NCBI RefSeq assembly: GCF_002632615.1
Contig: NZ_NITZ01000002.1
Span: 246,211 to 310,210, forward strand
From: Xenorhabdus miraniensis
Lineage (GTDB): Bacteria > Pseudomonadota > Gammaproteobacteria > Enterobacterales > Enterobacteriaceae
Length of the DNA: 64,000 nt
Direction: 5' to 3'
Part shown: positions 54,998 through 63,369 of the stretch, piece by piece
How the letters are laid out: each line of letters starts with the position of its first letter
How positions within the stretch are numbered: the first letter of the stretch is position 1
Notes under the pieces: model-generated
The model's database searches: none
What the model saw: only the letters and a program-made list of their open reading frames with translations
Told to the model about the DNA's origin: nothing
Position numbers and translations under genes: made by a program

Positions 54998-55484
54998 ATT
55001 GAACCATTCCAATACGGCATATGTGACAAAGGCTATAATTATAGCTTAAATCACTAGCAGAACTTGATAATAATAAAATAATATAACACTTCCTGTTCCA
55101 ATATTGATTCTAGTTAATAAAAGGTCAATTAGTTATTTTTTATGGGATTTGTCTTATTGTGTTTAATTGTGAGTCTGTAATTTGGGCTTTTATTATTAAT
55201 GTGTGTTGCATTGAATATGAATTATTTTCATTTTGCTTGGTAAATTAAGTTGTTTACGGATGTTTATCATCGTTTATAAATAAATTGGCATTGATGTTTT
55301 TGATGAATAATTTTTTCTTTTAGTGATATTCTTTGTTGGTGTTTTTTATTAAAAACAAATAGTTAAATGGGATTGTTTTGTTTGATTGAACTTCTTCAAT
55401 AGACAGATTATCACTTTTTATTTAATTATTTAAAAATTGATTCCTGGCGTAATTATTTTTGTTGTTGCAAGTAATTTTTATTAA

Positions 55485-55523
55485 TTGACACAAATAAACG
55501 ATTTGTGAGAATTTAATATTCTC
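55485..55523 (+). promoter_or_regulatory. Candidate promoter and operator-like repeat of the cluster
   Basis: A consensus -35 TTGACA (55485-55490) is followed 17 bases later by AGAATT as a possible -10. Overlapping it is the inverted repeat GAGAAT-TTAAT-ATTCTC (55507-55523), 45 bases before the carrier-protein start. A regulator bound there would block the promoter. Confidence 0.4.
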
Positions 55524-55567
55524 CTTGGTGCTGATTGTTAATTAATTTAATTTAGAACAGGTGTAGT

Positions 55568-56032
55568 ATGAATAAATATATCTCTGCTGTATGTGAGGAG
55601 CTCTCCTCTATTCTTTTTATGGAAGAAAATAACATTAAAGAAAATTCTCCATTAATTAACGAGTTGGGGGCCGATTCTTTAGATGTTATCGATTTGTCAT
55701 TTAATTTGGGTAAAAAGTTTAAAATAACGATGCCGACAAAAAGTGTTTTTGCTCATGCCCAAGAAATTCTCTCTGAAAGTGTATTGTCAAGGCTATTGAA
55801 TGGGGATTCCCTCACACCAGAAGGTAAGGGGTTACTCATTAATAGCTGTTACAGCTATACAGAAGAGCAGTTGGAAACGATTAATACGCTGGGTGACGTA
55901 TTTGGTGAAACCAATGTATACAACTGGGCTTCATTATGTCAGGCAGTGTGTGAATCTAATGGAAAAACTGCCGATGAGCTCATTATTGGTGAAATAGAAA
56001 AATATTGTTCAGATATTCAGGTTAAATCATAA
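55568..56032 (+). CDS. Acyl carrier protein with a C-terminal extension
   Basis: A 154-residue protein. Residues 1-70 are an acyl carrier domain with the phosphopantetheine site GADSLDVIDLS, the attachment serine being Ser37. Residues about 75-154 are an extra, mostly helical region (SLTPEGKGLL ... ADELIIGEIEKYCSD) with several cysteines; I do not recognise it. Normal ACPs are about 80 residues. It is the first gene of the ketosynthase cluster and would carry the growing chain for the enzymes that follow. Confidence 0.85.
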   Translation: MNKYISAVCEELSSILFMEENNIKENSPLINELGADSLDVIDLSFNLGKKFKITMPTKSVFAHAQEILSESVLSRLLNGDSLTPEGKGLLINSCYSYTEEQLETINTLGDVFGETNVYNWASLCQAVCESNGKTADELIIGEIEKYCSDIQVKS

Positions 56033-56128
56033 GATTAGCTCTGAATGTATAAAAAAATAACGTTTTATTTTTGAACGTAAATAGAAAAAGTTTGGCTTTA
56101 ATAGCATGTTATTAAGGTGGAAATAACT

Positions 56129-57394
56129 ATGGCTGGTGTACCTACAGATAAAATTGTTGTAACCGGTTATGGTTTGATTGTTCGTAATCATGATTGCCCA
56201 AGTGATTTATTTAATTCATTGGCAGAAGGGAAATCACTTATCTGTGAAGATGAGCTATTAAAGGAATATGGAATAACAAACATTCCTAGTGCCAAGTTAT
56301 CGTCGGAAGATATAGATAGGTTACGTAGTCAATTCAATTTTGCAGGACAATTATCCAATAATCGTGTTTTTTTGATGGCCTATAGTGCAGCATCAAATAG
56401 TCTGCGCATGGCAGGATTAACAGGTGAAGTACTGAATCAGGCTAACTGTGAATTATTCTTTGCCAATAATAAGATGTTTCTTGACAGTAAATCCTTGTCT
56501 CATTACGTCAATGAAGAAAAACCCCGGTCATCAAAATATATTGATATTGAACATGTTGGGGCATTAGTGCCCCCTTATGAAATTGTTGAGGAGCTGGCGA
56601 AGCGTTTGCATATTTCGGCTTTGCCAAAGGTTTACAGTGATGCCTGTATTGCAGGTATGAGTGCGCTTTACTCCGCATATCAGAATCTCAAAAGTGGCAA
56701 GCTTGATATCGCATTGGTTGGTGCCTCAGAAGAAGCCACTCATCCGATCATGCAGGTATTGTTTAAAAAAGTCAGGGCACTTTATGACGGTAAATTTGCG
56801 GATTTACATCAATCTTCACGGGCTTTTGATAAAGACAGAGCAGGCTGTGTTCTGGCCGATGCGTCTGCGTTTTTAGTTGTAGAGCGCTATTCTCATGCTG
56901 TTGCCAGAAAAGCGCCAATATTGGGAGAAATTGCAGGAATATCCCGCCTGTCTGAGGGGTATAAAATGACATCCACGGACTTATCTGGCCAATATTATCT
57001 CGCCTGTATGTCTGCGGCGTTACGAGAGGCGGGGTTATTACCGGAAGAGATAGACCATATTAATTCTCACGGCACTTCCACAGTGAGTAATGATCTTGCG
57101 GAAAGCAAAGCGATTAATGCGCTTTTCTCCCATAATCCTCCGGTCATATCCACCAAATCAGCGACGGGGCATTCACTCGCCGTGAGTGGGTTATTGGAGG
57201 CCATACTTTCCATTGAGACACTGAAAAATGGACTTATTCTTCCCAGTTTAAATTTTTCTGATTCAGGAAAAATGGATGGCGTGATTAATGTCAACAATTC
57301 AGCAAAAGCTATGTCCGTCAATTACATCATGAGTAATTCCTTTGGTTTTGGCGGGGAAAATAGCAGCTTGATCCTGAAACGGGCTGGGGGATAA
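56129..57394 (+). CDS. Beta-ketoacyl-ACP synthase (KS1), catalytically complete
   Basis: A 421-residue FabF-like condensing enzyme, rather divergent in its N-terminal half. The catalytic triad is present: Cys173 in VYSDACIAGMS, His314 in NSHGTST and His348 in KSATGHS. The C-terminus has the SNSFGFGGEN motif. It should condense an acyl chain with malonyl-ACP. Start at ATG 56129, preceded by AAGGTGG; GTG 56117 is less likely. The next gene, 3 bases downstream, encodes a cysteine-less partner, as in type II KS/chain-length-factor pairs. Confidence 0.88.
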   Translation: MAGVPTDKIVVTGYGLIVRNHDCPSDLFNSLAEGKSLICEDELLKEYGITNIPSAKLSSEDIDRLRSQFNFAGQLSNNRVFLMAYSAASNSLRMAGLTGEVLNQANCELFFANNKMFLDSKSLSHYVNEEKPRSSKYIDIEHVGALVPPYEIVEELAKRLHISALPKVYSDACIAGMSALYSAYQNLKSGKLDIALVGASEEATHPIMQVLFKKVRALYDGKFADLHQSSRAFDKDRAGCVLADASAFLVVERYSHAVARKAPILGEIAGISRLSEGYKMTSTDLSGQYYLACMSAALREAGLLPEEIDHINSHGTSTVSNDLAESKAINALFSHNPPVISTKSATGHSLAVSGLLEAILSIETLKNGLILPSLNFSDSGKMDGVINVNNSAKAMSVNYIMSNSFGFGGENSSLILKRAGG

Positions 57395-57397
57395 ATC

Positions 57398-58498
57398 ATG
57401 GCTATTTATATTACCAGTGGAACGAGTTTGCTGCCTGATGGCCTGAGTGTGGATGACATTATTCATGGCAGAGTACAAGACGTTCATTTGCCAGCCAGTC
57501 CCTCACATTTGCCCAATATCTTAGGCGAACGGTACATTGATGAAACTGCTTTTGCCATGCCACGTATGGATAAGATTGTCCGGCGGGTCGCGAATGCACA
57601 AAGCCGATGGGTGCTTTATACGGGAATTAAGACTTGGGAAAACAGTATCGGCGACAGGTTTTCTCCTGAACAACGCGGATTATTCCTTGGACTGGGAACC
57701 AGTGATGCCGACGATAGTTCAACTCCCATCGCTTTTGATGCAAAAGATGATGAGGATTATGTTGTAAAGGCATTAATTGAAACGCCCCCATTGATGGGAT
57801 TGACACTGTTAAATACTTCAACAGCCAGCCATCTATCTCAGCATCTCGATATCACCGGAGATAATGGATTCTTTTCTCCTCATGTCGATGCCGGGGGAAA
57901 TGCCCTTTTGGAAGGTTATTACAGTATTAAAGAAAAACGCAGCCAGTTTGTGTTGTGTGGGGGAGGTAGCCAGAAGATCTCCACATGGTATTACCTTGCA
58001 TATGAGCACCTCATTAACGGTGTTCCGTGGATACCCGCAGAAGCAGCTTCATTTATTACGTTGCACGAAGATAGCCATCATGCGGACAGTGAAATTTCTC
58101 AGGTGTTTCGCACCCTCCTTCACCATCGTGATCATGTTGGGCGCCTTCTGGCTTGGATGTCGGGGGAAAAGATATCGGGGGAAAACAGCTCACCCGCTCA
58201 AATCATTCATGTCGGGAAAATCACCGATGGGTTTACCGCGCAGGTTTATGACACGTTCCCGTCTGCGGCGCAATTTAATCTTGATAACGCATTGGGATAT
58301 TGCGGAGCAGCGGCTCCCTTTGTAGCGATTAATCTGGCGATTGAGATACATAAAAAAGGCACGGTTATCGATAACGTTAATCGAAATGCCCGCAGCCAGC
58401 ACTCTTCTGGTTTGACATGGATACTACTTCATGGGCTGGAAAATCAATGTACTGCCATTTTACTTCGTATGGGGATGCTTAACGGAGGAGAACAGTGA
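57398..58498 (+). CDS. Ketosynthase-like protein without the catalytic cysteine (chain-length-factor-like)
   Basis: A 366-residue thiolase-fold protein, shorter than true ketosynthases. At the expected nucleophile position it reads SPHVDAGGNALLEG, so the cysteine is replaced by Asp164. The histidine motifs (HGTST, TGH) are also absent. Cysteine-less partners of this type set chain length in type II polyketide and aryl-polyene systems. It lies 3 bases after KS1, and its stop overlaps the next start (TGATG). A decayed ketosynthase is the alternative, but the frame is clean. Confidence 0.75.
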   Translation: MAIYITSGTSLLPDGLSVDDIIHGRVQDVHLPASPSHLPNILGERYIDETAFAMPRMDKIVRRVANAQSRWVLYTGIKTWENSIGDRFSPEQRGLFLGLGTSDADDSSTPIAFDAKDDEDYVVKALIETPPLMGLTLLNTSTASHLSQHLDITGDNGFFSPHVDAGGNALLEGYYSIKEKRSQFVLCGGGSQKISTWYYLAYEHLINGVPWIPAEAASFITLHEDSHHADSEISQVFRTLLHHRDHVGRLLAWMSGEKISGENSSPAQIIHVGKITDGFTAQVYDTFPSAAQFNLDNALGYCGAAAPFVAINLAIEIHKKGTVIDNVNRNARSQHSSGLTWILLHGLENQCTAILLRMGMLNGGEQ

Positions 58499-59772
58499 TG
58501 ATTTCTGAACATCGTGTGGTGGTAACAGGTATGGGGATCGTCAGTGCCTTCGGGACTGATATTGAGGCTTTCTGGAAAAAACTGTGTGATGGAGAGTCTG
58601 CCGTTAAGCCCTTAATGTTTGCGGATAATGGGACATTGCCAATTAAATATGCGGCCCAAATTGATTTTGATACTTTGCTTGCCCGGAACCCCGGCGACTT
58701 GCCGGAGACAGGCATTACAGACAAACGTGGTGTGATGGGAGTGATTGCCGCAGCGAAGGCATTGGAAGATGCAGAGTTGGAACCACGATGGTTGGCAGAG
58801 GAACGCATGGGGATTTACGGATGCAGCGGAATCTCTGATATCACTGAAAATGACAGGCATCTGGGGCGTCATCATGATGGATCGGTCATGCAGGCTATGT
58901 TTCAGCAACGTCATAATCTGAGTCCCTATTCCGGCATAAGGTGCAGTAATGATGGCATGGTCATGGCAATTGCCCGCCGGTTTGGGTTAACCGGCCCTGT
59001 TACCAATTTGAATGCGGCGTGTGCTGGCGCAACGCATGCCATTGGGTTGGCATGTCAGGCCATCAAAAGGCAGGAAGCTTCTATCATGCTGGCGGGTGGG
59101 GCAGATTCCGTCATTAGCCTGCGTACATTAGTCGGATTGAATTTATTGGGAGCAACTGCCGTAACAGAAAAATGGGGAAGCAAGCTTTGCCGCCCCTTTG
59201 ATAAACATCGCAGCGGGCTGGTTGCGGGTGAAGGCGGGGCGTTTTTGGTGCTTGAGAGTGAAGAAAGCGCACTGCGCAGGGGTGCCAGAATTTATGCTGA
59301 GATTAAAGGTTATGGTGCTTCTCTTGATGCCTATAAACTGACTGCCCCCCATCCCGATGGTATCGGCGCGGAAAGCGCTATCAGGCAGGCTATCAGTGAT
59401 AGTGGATTGCAGCTGCACCAGATTGATTATATCAATGCCCATGGCACATCCACTCCTCTGAATGATGAATTGGAAACGTCAGTCATCAAACGCATTTTTG
59501 GCACTCAACCGCCATTAGTATCATCAATCAAATCCATGCTGGGGCATTGGATAGCGGCTGCGGGGGCGGTAGAAGCCGTTGCAACGGTTTTGACTGTGAA
59601 AAAACATTTCATTCCCCCCACCATCAACCTTGAAGTCCCTGATCCTCTTTGTGATTTGGATTACGTCCCGCAACAAGGGCGGTCTGTGCCTGTGCGCAAC
59701 GCGATAACAAATTCGTTTGGGTTCGGTGGCATTAATTCGTGTCTGGTTATTGGGGAATATGATGGAAAGTAA
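58498..59772 (+). CDS. Beta-ketoacyl-ACP synthase (KS2), FabF-like
   Basis: A 424-residue condensing enzyme closer to housekeeping FabF than KS1 is. The triad is complete: Cys175 in NAACAGATHAIG, His315 in NAHGTSTPLND and His350 in SMLGHWIAAAGA. The end ITNSFGFGGINSCLV is canonical. ATG 58498 overlaps the preceding stop and has GGAGGAG upstream. Being an additional active ketosynthase, it may handle priming or later elongation. Confidence 0.92.
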   Translation: MISEHRVVVTGMGIVSAFGTDIEAFWKKLCDGESAVKPLMFADNGTLPIKYAAQIDFDTLLARNPGDLPETGITDKRGVMGVIAAAKALEDAELEPRWLAEERMGIYGCSGISDITENDRHLGRHHDGSVMQAMFQQRHNLSPYSGIRCSNDGMVMAIARRFGLTGPVTNLNAACAGATHAIGLACQAIKRQEASIMLAGGADSVISLRTLVGLNLLGATAVTEKWGSKLCRPFDKHRSGLVAGEGGAFLVLESEESALRRGARIYAEIKGYGASLDAYKLTAPHPDGIGAESAIRQAISDSGLQLHQIDYINAHGTSTPLNDELETSVIKRIFGTQPPLVSSIKSMLGHWIAAAGAVEAVATVLTVKKHFIPPTINLEVPDPLCDLDYVPQQGRSVPVRNAITNSFGFGGINSCLVIGEYDGK

Positions 59773-60514
59773 AAAAATCCGACTCATTGGTTATCACCTG
59801 AACTGTGATCACCCACAATTTAACCGTTCGGGTTCTGACAAGGATGACAGGACGTTGCTTAAAAATAGCAAACTCAGGCGTTTTTATTCCCGCGGGACGG
59901 AGAAGTGCCTGATTGCAACCAGAAAACTATTACTGTCAGCGGGGCTGGACATTGACGATCCCACAATAAAATTCGGATTGTATGCCACCCAATATGGCTA
60001 CCTTCATCCAATGCCTTGTGAGCTGCTGCCTGAATGGGAATCCGATGAGATAAGAAGTGAAAATGATATTTATCAGACTATGTGGACATCAGAGCAGGTC
60101 AACCCTTTCTTAATCACCCTGTCGCTCAGTAATAACCTGCTGGGCGTGCTTTCTCAGGAACTGGGCCTTCAAGGGGATTGTGCCTCGTTTCTCCGTGGAA
60201 ATATGGGATTGCTTTCTGCGTTTAAAGAAGCGGAGCTATTACTGAATAACGGAGTCATTGATTATGCGTTAGTTGTGGCTTCCGGTATGGGGAGAGTTGG
60301 CGGTGCCCCGCAATCTGATGCTTCTGAAACGTTTGTTGAGTTTGGCGTTACCTTCATTTTAACCCGTTCAGCACTGGAAGATTACCCGATTATCGATATC
60401 GCCTCTCTGAGCCGCATGTATCATGAAGGAAGTTATTCCGTCGAAACACTGAATTTTATCAATGACATAGCTGAAGTTATGTCCTCAACAGAATTGATTG
60501 AAAATTTTAATTAA
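59762..60514 (+). CDS. Half-length ketosynthase-like protein
   Basis: A 250-residue protein resembling only the N-terminal half of a ketosynthase: LGVLSQELGLQGDCASF, then NMGLLSAFKEAELLLNNG and YALVVASGM. A cysteine lies near the nucleophile position, but the half with the two catalytic histidines does not exist. Its size recalls the small Ketoacyl-synt_2 proteins of aryl-polyene clusters, so a role as partner or scaffold of KS2 is likely. It overlaps KS2 by 11 bases; ATG 59759 is an equal start. Confidence 0.7.
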   Translation: MESKKIRLIGYHLNCDHPQFNRSGSDKDDRTLLKNSKLRRFYSRGTEKCLIATRKLLLSAGLDIDDPTIKFGLYATQYGYLHPMPCELLPEWESDEIRSENDIYQTMWTSEQVNPFLITLSLSNNLLGVLSQELGLQGDCASFLRGNMGLLSAFKEAELLLNNGVIDYALVVASGMGRVGGAPQSDASETFVEFGVTFILTRSALEDYPIIDIASLSRMYHEGSYSVETLNFINDIAEVMSSTELIENFN

Positions 60515-60528
60515 CAATAGGGTTCACT

Positions 60529-63369
60529 ATGGAAAGTTATGCTGCATTTTGTAAGCCTCTGCTTACCCGTGCTTTGGCTTCTATTGGTTTAAACAAGACT
60601 TACCACCGGGCTTCTGGAAATTTTCTCTATTACAAAGATGAAGATGGACAGGAAATTGAGGTATTGGATCTTCTGGGAGGATATGGTGCAACATTACTTG
60701 GGCACAATTCCCCTGTTATCAGAGAAAAAATCAAAAGCTATCTTGATGAAGAAATACCGGTTCATAACCAATTTTCTATCAGAAAGCCCGCTGCGTTGTT
60801 GGCAGAAAGACTGAATGCGTTGTTGAAAGAAGAAACTGCAACCCGTGGCGATTTTGTATTCTGCTTTGCCAGTACGGGAGCAGAATCAATGGAAGTTGCA
60901 TTGAAAAGTGTCGAATTTACACGTAATGCACAATTGCTCGCACTAGGGCAGGAAGTGGCTCAGGCTGCCAACATACTGGAAAACGGGGCTGAAATAGTCC
61001 TGACACAAGAGCAGAAACAGCAATTGCGGCTGGAAGAAAATCCTACGGCTCAAGAGATCAAGCTGGCTTTGTCTGTATTCAATCAAGCTCAATTAGATTC
61101 AAAGCCCGCCTTTCTCGCTCTTGAACATGCTTTTCATGGAAAGATGATGGTGACAGCGAACTGCACACATGGTGGCATGTATCGCGATTATTTGAAGCGG
61201 CTGAAAATTAACACGCATTTCCTCTCTTCTGCCCAATTGGCGGAATTTGTCGAAATGGGGGAAAAAACCAATGACATTTTAAACGGTTGGGTATGGTTGC
61301 CGCAGGAAGTAAACGGTCAAATTGTTTTGAGCAAAAAGAGAGTCAGAACCGTTGCGGCATTGCTGGTAGAACCCGTTCAGGGAGAAGGCGGCGTTTATCC
61401 CCTCAATGCAGAACAAGTTGCTGACATCAACCGGTTAAAACAAATCCTTGGATGTCCGGTTATTGCTGATGAAGTACAGGCGGGATCAGGGCGGTGTGGA
61501 TTCTTGGTCGCTTCGAGTGATGCGGGCATTGATGCAGATTATTATGTGCTTTCCAAAGCATTGGGGGGTGGATATGTCAAAATTGGGGTGGTTGCTATCC
61601 GTCAGGAAAGTTTTACGCCCGGATTCGATTTAATCCAAAGTTCAACGTTTGGAGAAGATGATTTCTCCTGTCGGGTTGCGCTTGATTATATAAACCTGCT
61701 GCATGCTGATCAGCGTAAGTTGCTGACACAAGTCACCCAACTGGGAAATGAATTCAAAACGCGGCTGGAGGATTTAAAAGCACAATACCCGGATGTGATT
61801 CGGGAGGTTCGCGGAAAGGGATTGATTTGGGGAATCGAGTTTTATGATGTGGTTAATTCAGATTCCTATATTTTGCAAAATATCTCAGTACAAAGTGGTT
61901 TGGGTTATGTGATCAGCGGGCATTTACTGTGTGGCAGCCATATTCGGGTAGCCCCTTCCGGTAGTGCAGCTAACGTCATCCGTGTAGAGCCTTCAGTATT
62001 TTTGGATCTTCCACAGGTTATCCGTTTTATTGAAGCACTTTCCCGCGTTTGTCTGGCTATTCATCATGCCAACGCTGGCTTTATTGTCGCTCCTTTGCTT
62101 GGGAAGCCACTTCCATCCATGATTGCGGATTATCGCCGCAGAAATGAGGATAAAGAAGATGACAGTGAAGCAGATTATAAGGCCGCTTTTGTGAATCATT
62201 TGATTTCGGCGGATTGGCTGAAAGAAGTTGATCCTTCGTTTGTTCTGTTCAGCGACGAAGAAATGGCGTTATTTGTCGAAAATGCCAGCTTTAATCTTGC
62301 GACCAAGCCGTTTAAACCCGCCCGTATTCGCTCGGCTAATGGTCAATCGGTGAGTTTTACGCTGTATCCGATCCCTGTGACCTCAAAAATGATCAAGTCA
62401 GCGCTGGCACAAAATGATTTAGAGAGGCTGCGGCATGAAATTGATATCCGTGTTGCTCAGGCTGCGCAGGCCGGTAATACCGTGGTTGGGTTGGGCATGT
62501 TTACCTCAATCATTACTAATAATGGTAAGTCAGTAAAAAATAACCAGATAAGCGTGACAACGGGCAATGCTTTGACTGTGGGGATGGGGATTGAAGCCTT
62601 ACAAAAGAGCATGTTGCATCAGGATATTAGCCAAATGCGCATAGCAGTGATTGGGGGCGCGGGAAATATCGGCCGTGTTTATGCCGAAATTCTGGGGCCG
62701 CAATCTCAGGAAATGGTACTGGTTGGCAGTAATAATCATGGTTCAGTGAAAAAACTGAATGAAGTGAAATACCAGATTTATCAAAACATTCATGAGCAAT
62801 TTGTGGTTAATTCTCAGCCTGTTATGGGCGGATTGGCAAAACGTGTAGTGGATTGCCTTTCATCCATGCCCGCGAATTTCCTGACAGGAAAACCGGTGGG
62901 TGAGGCGATAGATCACTACCTGAACCAGCACCATGTTGATCAATCCTTCGTTCGTATTTCCCAGAATATTTCTGATATTGAGCATTGTGACGTCATTGTC
63001 TGTGCCGCTAATGCTTCAGAAGCTTTTATTCCGGTAGACAAGATAAAAACAGGGGGCATTGTTTGTGATATTTCTGTGCCGCATAACCTGTCTGATGACG
63101 ATTTAATTAACCGGCCTGATATCCAAATCCTGCGGGGCGGCATTGTCCAGACACCTTATCATGACAGTCTTGATCCCAGAGTCAGAGCCTACTTGGGGGA
63201 AGGGCAGCTTTATGCCTGTATGACGGAAACCATTTTACTGGCACTGGAACAGTACAAAGGGAATTTCTCATACGGGAATATTTCCGCCAGACAAGTTCTC
63301 GACATTATGGCACTTGCCAGAAAACACCGGTTTACCCTCTCTGAAATCAAAGGGAACTCCAGCTTATGA
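60529..63369 (+). CDS. Class III aminotransferase fused to an acyl-ACP-reductase-like domain
   Basis: A 946-residue two-domain protein. Residues about 1-520 are a PLP-dependent class III aminotransferase: STGAESMEVALK, EPVQGEGG (281-288), ADEVQ with Asp314, and the PLP lysine Lys343 in LSKALGGG. Residues about 560-946 resemble cyanobacterial acyl-ACP reductase: GLGMFTSIITNN, the Rossmann loop GGAGNIG (709-715) and YACMTETILLALEQYKGNFS near the end. The reductase would release an acyl-ACP as an aldehyde and the aminotransferase would turn it into a primary amine. It starts 14 bases after the previous gene and overlaps the next by 4. Confidence 0.85.
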   Translation: MESYAAFCKPLLTRALASIGLNKTYHRASGNFLYYKDEDGQEIEVLDLLGGYGATLLGHNSPVIREKIKSYLDEEIPVHNQFSIRKPAALLAERLNALLKEETATRGDFVFCFASTGAESMEVALKSVEFTRNAQLLALGQEVAQAANILENGAEIVLTQEQKQQLRLEENPTAQEIKLALSVFNQAQLDSKPAFLALEHAFHGKMMVTANCTHGGMYRDYLKRLKINTHFLSSAQLAEFVEMGEKTNDILNGWVWLPQEVNGQIVLSKKRVRTVAALLVEPVQGEGGVYPLNAEQVADINRLKQILGCPVIADEVQAGSGRCGFLVASSDAGIDADYYVLSKALGGGYVKIGVVAIRQESFTPGFDLIQSSTFGEDDFSCRVALDYINLLHADQRKLLTQVTQLGNEFKTRLEDLKAQYPDVIREVRGKGLIWGIEFYDVVNSDSYILQNISVQSGLGYVISGHLLCGSHIRVAPSGSAANVIRVEPSVFLDLPQVIRFIEALSRVCLAIHHANAGFIVAPLLGKPLPSMIADYRRRNEDKEDDSEADYKAAFVNHLISADWLKEVDPSFVLFSDEEMALFVENASFNLATKPFKPARIRSANGQSVSFTLYPIPVTSKMIKSALAQNDLERLRHEIDIRVAQAAQAGNTVVGLGMFTSIITNNGKSVKNNQISVTTGNALTVGMGIEALQKSMLHQDISQMRIAVIGGAGNIGRVYAEILGPQSQEMVLVGSNNHGSVKKLNEVKYQIYQNIHEQFVVNSQPVMGGLAKRVVDCLSSMPANFLTGKPVGEAIDHYLNQHHVDQSFVRISQNISDIEHCDVIVCAANASEAFIPVDKIKTGGIVCDISVPHNLSDDDLINRPDIQILRGGIVQTPYHDSLDPRVRAYLGEGQLYACMTETILLALEQYKGNFSYGNISARQVLDIMALARKHRFTLSEIKGNSSL

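Larger units (their letters stand above)
54893..55567. other. Non-coding, AT-rich region upstream of the amine-type cluster
   Basis: 675 bases without an ORF. From the left it holds the GCGGG-T tract that looks like the right half of the mnmE terminator (54901-54914), a 27-base tandem repeat (54944-54997), then about 550 bases of very AT-rich DNA. The likely cluster promoter lies at the right end. Confidence 0.6.
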
